Part shown: positions 1 to 4,755 of the stretch, one piece after another
How the letters are laid out: every line of letters begins with the position of its first letter
Numbering within the stretch: position 1 is the stretch's first letter
Position numbers and translations under genes: made by a program
Source: JAWXUT01 sp044426075
GTDB taxonomy: Bacteria > Bacillota > Clostridia > Christensenellales > DTU072
Assembly (NCBI GenBank): GCA_044426075.1
Contig: JAWXUT010000074.1
Location: 1 to 8,496 of the forward strand
Direction: 5' to 3'
DNA: 8,496 nucleotides
Notes under the pieces: model-generated
Database searches by the model: none
What the model was told of the DNA's origin: nothing
What the model saw: only the letters and a program-made list of their open reading frames with translations

Positions 1-320
1 TCGCAATTGTCGCCACATTGGCAATCTCTCTCTTCTGCGCTTTCACAACAACTGCCGCACGCATTGCCACAATCTTGCTCTTGACTTGCTTCACATCCGC
101 AACCACACGCATTGCCACAGTCTTGTTCTTGGCTCGCTTCACATCCGCAACCACACGCATTGCCACAATCTTGTTCTTGGCTTGCTTCAATGCCCGTGCC
201 TAAAAAGCTAGGAGACAGTTCTTGCATACCGGCTGAGGTGTGTGTTTCGTAATTTTCTATGTCGCTTCTGTTTAATTCGTTAAATTGATTTTTGTTATGT
301 TTGTTTTTTCTATTTGACAT
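1..320 (-). CDS. Cysteine-rich tandem-repeat protein, C-terminus cut by the window edge
   Basis: The ATG at 320 is preceded by an AAGGGGG ribosome site about 5 nt upstream, and the frame stays open to base 1, giving 106 residues with no stop seen. Residues 1-44 are polar and basic, then mixed. Residues 45-92 are three tandem 16-residue repeats of the form EASQEQDCGNACGCGC; the third ends CGSCC. A degenerate tail carries more cysteines (C100, C102, C106). At least 15 cysteines follow a CxxxCxCxC pattern. There is no signal peptide or membrane segment. The start lies inside the 3' end of yabQ (49-bp overlap), so it is probably co-transcribed with yabPQ. In Bacillus the gene after yabQ is divIC; this is not a DivIC. 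Metal binding or a disulfide-linked spore-layer role would fit the composition and context, but the family is not recognised. An opposite-strand frame at 18-203 is its shadow. Confidence 0.78.
   Translation of the reverse strand, partial: MSNRKNKHNKNQFNELNRSDIENYETHTSAGMQELSPSFLGTGIEASQEQDCGNACGCGCEASQEQDCGNACGCGCEASQEQDCGNACGSCCESAEERDCQCGDNC
45..188 (-). repeat. Three tandem 48-bp coding repeats
   Basis: Read on the minus strand, the copies are 188-141, 140-93 and 92-45. The first two differ at only 2 of 48 bases; the third has diverged at its distal end. The period is exactly 16 codons, so copy number can change without breaking the frame. The near-identity of two copies suggests recent duplication. 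Confidence 0.95.
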
Positions 321-676
321 TTTTCCCCCTTGTCATTACCCTTATTATGTGCGGATTTTTTAGCCTTATGCACGGCGACAAATAGTATAATTTTCCTCTT
401 TATGGGGGTGTTTAGTGTTGATACAATGCAGATAAAGCCACAAATAGCACTAAAAACAGTATAATATATCACAAGTCCGTTGAACAAAAAATGGGATACT
501 ATAATAAATATAATTCCATATATAATAATCGCAACCGCCTCTAGCACGTGCCCTAAAATGCGCCAATTTTTTGCAGCAGAAGAGGCAAGCACTACAATGT
601 GGATAAACCCAAACAGCGCCCCTAAAGCCACAAACAACACACCTCCATAAAGCTGCAAGGCAACGTCGTTGTTCAT
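272..676 (-). CDS. yabQ: YabQ-like spore cortex biosynthesis membrane protein
   Basis: A 134-residue protein. Hydrophobic segments at about 7-31, 41-62 and 68-88 predict at least three membrane spans. They are followed by a basic cytosolic-looking tail (PIKRK at 91-95, then a Lys/Asn-rich stretch). The start ATG (676-674) overlaps the yabP stop as ATGA, with AGAGG about 8 nt upstream. In Bacillus subtilis YabQ is a sigma-E-dependent protein of the developing spore's outer membrane needed for cortex formation. The assignment rests on topology and the adjacent YabP, since YabQ primary sequence is poorly conserved. It is shorter than the roughly 210-residue B. subtilis protein, which is common in Clostridia. 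The last 16 codons overlap the downstream cysteine-rich gene. Confidence 0.82.
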   Translation of the reverse strand: MNNDVALQLYGGVLFVALGALFGFIHIVVLASSAAKNWRILGHVLEAVAIIIYGIIFIIVSHFLFNGLVIYYTVFSAICGFICIVSTLNTPIKRKIILFVAVHKAKKSAHNKGNDKGEKCQIEKTNITKINLTN

Positions 677-939
677 TTAAAAAGCCTCTTTGCTAGCGGA
701 ACCTTTGCGGTCTGGTTGGTGTAAATTATGCCGTTTACATCACCAACTATGGTTATTTTGCCCGTTGCTGTATCCAGTTGCGACACAATAAGGTTGTGTC
801 CTAGCACTTTTAGTCCGCCTTTATATAGCACAAGAACCACTTCTTTATCTTCAAAACTGACAACTTCTTGCACGCCAGTTAGTTCTAACTTGTTGTTGGC
901 GTACGCCATTGTGTGCGGAATATTATTTGATTTTTCCAT
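673..939 (-). CDS. yabP: YabP-family sporulation protein
   Basis: An 88-residue soluble protein matching the YabP/YqfC family along its whole length. It has the N-terminal MEKSNNIPHTM, the LELTGVQEVVSFEDKEV block (18-34), a KGGLKVLGHNLIV strand pair (40-52), the LDTATGKITIVGDVNGIIY block (55-73), and the basic end KRLFK. Family members are mother-cell sporulation proteins of about 90-100 residues, and yabP is normally followed by yabQ, as here. The ATG at 939 has AGAGG about 7 nt upstream and a sigma-E-like promoter just ahead. A plus-strand frame at 728-958 is its shadow. Confidence 0.9.
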   Translation of the reverse strand: MEKSNNIPHTMAYANNKLELTGVQEVVSFEDKEVVLVLYKGGLKVLGHNLIVSQLDTATGKITIVGDVNGIIYTNQTAKVPLAKRLFK

Positions 940-957
940 AAAATACCTCTTTTTGTA

Positions 958-986
958 AGTTTATGAATGCTTCTTGACTGTTATGC
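958..986 (-). promoter_or_regulatory. Putative sigma-E-type promoter for yabP-yabQ
   Basis: On the minus strand, GCATA (986-982) is followed after 16 nt by CATAAACT (965-958), close to the B. subtilis sigma-E pattern of ATA, 16-18 nt, CATACAnT. The expected transcript start near 950 would leave only about 11 nt before the yabP ATG, just enough for the AGAGG site. The match fits known sigma-E control of yabP in Bacillus but was found by eye. Confidence 0.45.
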
Positions 987-1002
987 CAAAATGTGATAAA
1001 AT
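974..1002 (+). promoter_or_regulatory. Sigma-A promoter for the acyltransferase gene
   Basis: TTGACT (974-979), a 17-bp spacer, then TAAAAT (997-1002) preceded by TGA (an extended -10). The expected start is near 1009. A small hairpin, GCAGA-GTT-TCTGC, occupies 1009-1021 at the 5' end of the predicted mRNA. The promoter interlocks with the sigma-E-like promoter on the other strand. Confidence 0.7.
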
Positions 1003-1022
1003 AGATAGGCAGAGTTTCTGCT

Positions 1023-1028
1023 AAGGAG
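1023..1028 (+). promoter_or_regulatory. Ribosome site pointing to a non-AUG start
   Basis: AAGGAG is the only good Shine-Dalgarno sequence in this leader. It lies 38 nt from the first in-frame ATG (1067) but 5 nt from an ATC (1034-1036) and 2 nt from an ATT (1031-1033), both in frame. An in-frame TAA at 1022-1024 prevents any start further upstream. The site therefore argues for initiation at ATC1034. Confidence 0.6.
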
Positions 1029-1033
1029 TAATT

Positions 1034-2347
1034 ATCAAAAAAATCAAATACGAAAAATGGTATCGCATGGATCAATCCGCGGTAATCTATCCGATGAGCA
1101 TAACGCCCTCAACGCAGAGCCTATTTAGACTAAGCGCAGCTATGGTGGAGCACATAGACAAAGACCAACTTCTTGAAGCAGTAGAAGCTATTTTGCCTAG
1201 GTTCCCCACTTTTGCCGTGGAGTTAAGGAGCGGATTTTTTCATCATTATTTTGATTTCAACACAAAAAGGCCGGTTGTAAAAGAAGATAACGGCAGACTC
1301 TTCCAAAAAATAGATTTTTTAAGCAACCACCACTATATGTTTAGGGTGAGTTACTTTGGCAACAAGATAAATGTAGATTTTTTTCACGCATTGTGTGACG
1401 CCACGGGCGCTATGGAATTTGTAAAATCGCTTATTTATCAATATTTGTTGTGCTCCGGCAAAGAGCTTAGCGAGCAAGGCGACATCAAAGTTATAACAGA
1501 AGCTGTGTCTCCTGCAGAAACGCAAGACGCATTTACCACCTACTATCGCAAATACAAGCTTTTTGGCGGTGTTATTGGCAAAATGACCGGAAAAGACGCG
1601 CTGCAAGTTAAAGGCAAACGCTTCCATAAAGTAGGATACGGGCTTATTGAGGGCTACATAAAAACTTCCGCATTAAAAACCATTTCTAAACAAATGGGAT
1701 GCACAATAACCGTGCTTCTATCAGCAGTTGCTATGCTCTCCGTTGCAGAACTGCACGCAAAAAACTATTCCGATAAGGATATAGATGTAATGATTCCTAT
1801 CAACTTGCGCAAAATTTTCCCTAGCACCACAGTTACAAACTTCACGTCTATGGCAAAATGCAAAATAAACCCCAACACCACCCCCCGAACGGTGGCAGCC
1901 TACGCCGAAGTTATCGCAAAAGAATTAAAAAGAGAGATGGATAAAGACACGCTTCGCGATAAAATATGCCTATCCTCATTAATTGACCGCGTATTTTTGA
2001 TGAAAATTATGCCCCTTTTCTTAAAAACTATAATAATAAAAGCAAGCAAAACACTAAGCGTAAAAACAAAACAAACTATGATAATTAGCAATATGGGCGT
2101 AATTAACTTGCCCGAGTGCGTGTCTTGCCACATAAAACACCTAGCTTTCAACTCAAATGTGTCTCGCAAAGTGCCCCGCAATATGGGCGTTGTTAGCTTT
2201 GGCGACACCACAACCATATCTTTCACAAGACAACTTGTAAGCACAGAAATGGAACGCCTCTTTTTCGCCAAATTAAAAGAATTAGGAATCAGTGGCGACG
2301 ATATTGCAATCGCAAGCAACTTTAGAGAAGTGAAAATTAAAAATTAA
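1034..2347 (+). CDS. Condensation-superfamily acyltransferase (alcohol acetyltransferase-like)
   Basis: A CoA-dependent-acyltransferase-fold protein of 437 residues from ATC1034, or 426 from ATG1067. Numbered from ATG1067, the motif FFHALCDATGA (105-115) holds the HxxxD catalytic pair, H107 and D111. PINLRKIFPSTTVTNF (244-259) and SNMGVINLP (341-349) match conserved blocks of Clostridial alcohol acetyltransferase-like proteins, which normally begin with a KWYRLD-type motif. Here that motif (KWYRMDQSA) lies mostly in the 12 codons upstream of ATG1067, so the start is placed at ATC1034, 5 nt after AAGGAG; this start is inferred. The protein is probably cytosolic, with no signal peptide. Family members move acyl groups from CoA or carrier proteins to alcohols or amines; the substrate is not predictable. 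Catalysis by the HxxxD variant with Ala112 in the usual Gly position is plausible. It is a single gene with its own promoter. Confidence 0.8.
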   Translation: MKKIKYEKWYRMDQSAVIYPMSITPSTQSLFRLSAAMVEHIDKDQLLEAVEAILPRFPTFAVELRSGFFHHYFDFNTKRPVVKEDNGRLFQKIDFLSNHHYMFRVSYFGNKINVDFFHALCDATGAMEFVKSLIYQYLLCSGKELSEQGDIKVITEAVSPAETQDAFTTYYRKYKLFGGVIGKMTGKDALQVKGKRFHKVGYGLIEGYIKTSALKTISKQMGCTITVLLSAVAMLSVAELHAKNYSDKDIDVMIPINLRKIFPSTTVTNFTSMAKCKINPNTTPRTVAAYAEVIAKELKREMDKDTLRDKICLSSLIDRVFLMKIMPLFLKTIIIKASKTLSVKTKQTMIISNMGVINLPECVSCHIKHLAFNSNVSRKVPRNMGVVSFGDTTTISFTRQLVSTEMERLFFAKLKELGISGDDIAIASNFREVKIKN

Positions 2348-2348
2348 G

Positions 2349-2495
2349 AACCCATAAAGGATTGATATATGTTCGCGAATCCTCTGACGCCCGCAATCCG
2401 CTTTGCATTTTCACGCCGTTGTTTATTTTATCGCCGTTATTGTTTAAACGCATACTCTATACAATCGTAGGGTGCGTTAGTCCTCTGACGCCCGC
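2349..2495 (+). repeat. Dispersed intergenic repeat, copy A
   Basis: It starts with AACCCATAAAGGATTGAT, immediately after the acyltransferase stop. It contains GCCGTTGTTTATT and a related CGCCGTTATTGTTT, then ATACAATCGTAGGGTGCG, TTAGTC and CTCTGACGCCCGC. The same modules in the same order follow the fic gene at 8287-8393, and part of them again at 8446-8496. TCCTCTGACGCCCGC occurs twice within this copy (2380-2394 and 2481-2495). Confidence 0.8.
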
Positions 2496-2642
2496 CACCT
2501 TATCGCAAGTTTGGGTTATTTCTATTGTTTGTTTCATTCAAATATCAAAGATACGACGATGTAAACTTGTAAAATTACATTTTATCATTATCAATAATTT
2601 TAATATGGATGCGGGCGTCAGGGGACTGCCGCACCCTACAAT
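2464..2642. mobile_element. Inverted-repeat-bounded 179-bp element, MITE-like
   Basis: The left arm 2464-2495 and right arm 2611-2642 are inverted copies matching at 28 of 32 positions; both end outward as AT(C/T)GTAGGGTGCG. The 115-bp AT-rich interior has no gene. Arms facing outward around a short non-coding core resemble a non-autonomous transposable element or a folded structural repeat. No clear target-site duplication is visible. The left arm doubles as the end of dispersed repeat copy A. Confidence 0.5.
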
Positions 2643-2718
2643 CTTATGCATTGCACTTCGCATTATGTTAATTTTACAATAAATATCAACTATTATACCT
2701 ATATATATCTAATATTGA

Positions 2719-2758
2719 ACGCGCGTGCGCGTATATGTGCGCGTGTGTGCGCGCGTGT
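2719..2758. repeat. 40-bp perfect alternating purine-pyrimidine (Z-DNA-prone) tract
   Basis: Every base from A2719 to T2758 alternates purine and pyrimidine, mostly as GC and GT steps with one TATAT interruption. Such tracts convert to Z-DNA under negative supercoiling. It ends 23 bp upstream of the gyrB -35 box. Confidence 0.9.
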
Positions 2759-2781
2759 TTTATATTTTAATTATTAAAGTA

Positions 2782-2810
2782 GTGACAAATTGAAAAATGT
2801 GTGATATAAT
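2782..2810 (+). promoter_or_regulatory. gyrB-gyrA sigma-A promoter
   Basis: GTGACA (2782-2787), a 17-bp spacer, then a consensus TATAAT (2805-2810) with an upstream TGA giving an extended -10. The start is expected near 2817, leaving a leader of about 33 nt that contains AAGGAG (2838-2843), 6 nt before the gyrB ATG. Confidence 0.85.
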
Positions 2811-2849
2811 ATCTGTAAGAGAAATTAACAAACTTACAAGGAGTTAATA

Positions 2850-4754
2850 ATGACTGAACAAGTACAACACAGTTATGACCAAGGTGCCATTCAGGTTTTA
2901 GAGGGGTTAGAGCCCGTCCGTAAAAGACCTGGTATGTATATCGGCAGCACCGATGAAAAGGGTCTACATCACTTAGTAACAGAGATTGTAGACAACTCAA
3001 TTGATGAGGCGCTAGCAGGCTACTGTACGCACATTGAGATTACTATCTTGCCAGACGGTTCTTGTAAGGTACAAGATAACGGCAGAGGCATACCAACGGG
3101 TATTATCGCATCAGAAAATAAATCTGCTGTAGAAGTTGTTTTAACAAAGCTACACGCGGGCGGTAAGTTCGGCGGTGGCGGATACAAAATCAGCGGTGGT
3201 TTGCACGGTGTTGGTTTATCAGTAGTTAATGCGCTGTCAGAGAGGCTTCACGTAGAAGTAAAGCAGAACGGTTCACTGTTCAGCCAAGACTATGTTAGAG
3301 GCATTCCACAAGGCGATTTAGCAATTGTGGGCACATCAGACACAACGGGAACTGCGGTTACATTCTTTCCAGATGGAGAGATATTTGAAACAACAGTACT
3401 AAAATATGACATTATGCGTTTGAGGCTTAGGGAGCTCGCTTATCTAAATAAGGGTCTCAAAATCAGCGTTTCGGATACCCGAGAGGGGCAAGAACGTGCA
3501 GAAGTGTTCTGTTATGAAGGCGGAATTATTCACTATGTTGAAAATTTAAGTCGCAATAAAGAGACTATTCTTCCTAGCATATTATATTTTGATTATCACG
3601 GGGAAGAAAATCAAGTTGAGGTTGCATTGCAATTTAATACCGGATATAACGAAGTTATACACACCTTTGCAAACAACATCAATACAGAAGAAGGCGGCGC
3701 ACATTTAGACGGATTTAAAACTGCACTTACAAAATGCATAAATGAATATGGTCAAAAGTCACGCACACTAAAAGAAAATGAAAAACTTAGCGGTGATGAT
3801 GTTCGTGAAGGGCTTGTTGCAGTTATAAGTGTTAAATTAACCGAACCACAATTTGAGGGTCAAACCAAAACAAAACTTGGCAATAGCGATATGCGTACAC
3901 TTACAAACAAAGTAGTAACCGCAAAGCTAGGCGAGTTTTTTGAAGAGAACCCAAAAGTTGCAAAAGAATTGATATTAAAATCCATTACCGCCCAACGCGC
4001 ACGAGAGGCAGCACGCAAAGCGCGTGAGTCATTCCGCAAAGGCGTTATGGAGACAACTACGCTTCCAGGCAAACTTGCAGACTGCACCAACACCGACCCT
4101 AAAAACTGTGAAGTTTATATAGTTGAGGGAGATTCGGCTGGTGGCACAGCAAAACAAGGCCGTGATAGGCAAATACAAGCAATTCTTCCACTAAGAGGTA
4201 AAATTCTTAATGTAGAAAAGGCAACTATGGCGCGTATTCTGGACAATGAAGAAATCAAGAGTATGATTAAGGCTTTTGGTTGCGGATATAAAGAAGATTT
4301 CAATATCGAGAAGTTGCGTTACGACCGTATTATCTGTATGACCGATGCGGACGTAGATGGTAGCCATATCAGAATATTGTTGTTGACCTTCTTCTACAGA
4401 TTTATGAAACCAATTGTTGAGCAAGGGCACGTATATGTTGCATTGCCACCATTATATAAGGTAAGCAAGGGCAAAGAAGAGCACTATATGTACAGCGACA
4501 CCGAGCTTAAAGATTTCCAAGCAACCGCAGTTGGTAAATATGACTTGCAACGATACAAAGGTCTTGGTGAGATGAACGCCAACCAATTGTATGAAACAAC
4601 AATGAACCCCGAAACACGCACATTGCTTCAAGTAACAGTTGATGATGCAGAAGAAGCAGATGCAATTTTCAGCCTACTAATGGGTGATCAACCAGAGTTG
4701 AGGCGTGCATTTATTGAAGAAAACGCAACCCTTGTAAAGGAGTTAGATATATAA
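2850..4754 (+). CDS. gyrB: DNA gyrase subunit B
   Basis: A 634-residue ATPase subunit of type II topoisomerase; with GyrA it introduces negative supercoils in the cytosol. GHKL ATPase domain: catalytic E45 and Mg-binding N49 in EIVDNSIDEA, the DNGRGIP loop (76-82) and GGLHGVG (116-122). Transducer: the QTK loop with ATP-contacting K340. TOPRIM: EGDSAGG (426-432), PLRGK (447-451) and the metal-binding DADVD (499-503). The C-terminal RYKGLGEMN (568-576) is also intact. The length is typical of Gram-positive GyrB, which lacks the proteobacterial insert. Two points stand out. Tyr112 in GGGGYKISGG is the residue modified by FicT-type toxins in other bacteria. The position of the aminocoumarin-contacting Arg (E. 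coli R136) is Gln139. Identification as GyrB rather than ParE rests mainly on the partner's GyrA box. Start: ATG2850 with a well-spaced AAGGAG. Confidence 0.97.
   Translation: MTEQVQHSYDQGAIQVLEGLEPVRKRPGMYIGSTDEKGLHHLVTEIVDNSIDEALAGYCTHIEITILPDGSCKVQDNGRGIPTGIIASENKSAVEVVLTKLHAGGKFGGGGYKISGGLHGVGLSVVNALSERLHVEVKQNGSLFSQDYVRGIPQGDLAIVGTSDTTGTAVTFFPDGEIFETTVLKYDIMRLRLRELAYLNKGLKISVSDTREGQERAEVFCYEGGIIHYVENLSRNKETILPSILYFDYHGEENQVEVALQFNTGYNEVIHTFANNINTEEGGAHLDGFKTALTKCINEYGQKSRTLKENEKLSGDDVREGLVAVISVKLTEPQFEGQTKTKLGNSDMRTLTNKVVTAKLGEFFEENPKVAKELILKSITAQRAREAARKARESFRKGVMETTTLPGKLADCTNTDPKNCEVYIVEGDSAGGTAKQGRDRQIQAILPLRGKILNVEKATMARILDNEEIKSMIKAFGCGYKEDFNIEKLRYDRIICMTDADVDGSHIRILLLTFFYRFMKPIVEQGHVYVALPPLYKVSKGKEEHYMYSDTELKDFQATAVGKYDLQRYKGLGEMNANQLYETTMNPETRTLLQVTVDDAEEADAIFSLLMGDQPELRRAFIEENATLVKELDI
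4737..4742 (+). promoter_or_regulatory. gyrA ribosome site inside gyrB
   Basis: AAGGAG sits in the last codons of gyrB, 13 nt before the gyrA ATG. This is longer than usual spacing. With the 1-bp gap between the genes, it suggests translational coupling keeps the two subunits near equal dosage. Confidence 0.6.
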
Positions 4755-4755
4755 T

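Larger units (their letters stand above)
2348..2849. other. 500-bp intergenic region upstream of gyrB
   Basis: There is no convincing gene here. A plus-strand frame at 2362-2682 has no ribosome site and is made of repeat sequence. In order, the region holds an imperfect hairpin just after the acyltransferase stop (2349-2363), dispersed-repeat sequence (to 2495), an inverted repeat pair (2464-2642), an AT-rich stretch with TATATATA (about 2694-2716), an alternating purine-pyrimidine tract (2719-2758) and the gyrB promoter. Confidence 0.85.

Noticed and set aside
18..203. Plus-strand 61-codon frame with repeats
   Set aside because: It is the complement of the cysteine-rich repeat gene, which has a ribosome site and operon context on the minus strand; this frame has neither.
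598..606. Perfect DnaA-box sequence TGTGGATAA near gyrB, possible oriC
   Set aside because: It is a single copy inside the yabQ coding region (the FIHI codons), with no cluster of boxes and no dnaA, dnaN or recF nearby.
2464..2642. Possible CRISPR array or riboswitch upstream of gyrB
   Set aside because: There are only two inverted arms, not regular direct repeats with spacers, and no recognisable riboswitch core.
2362..2682. Plus-strand 106-codon frame in the intergenic region
   Set aside because: It is composed of dispersed and inverted repeat sequence, has no ribosome site, and has an unconvincing protein composition.
2767..3000. Minus-strand frame over the gyrB start
   Set aside because: It overlaps the gyrB promoter and conserved ATPase codons; it is a shadow frame.
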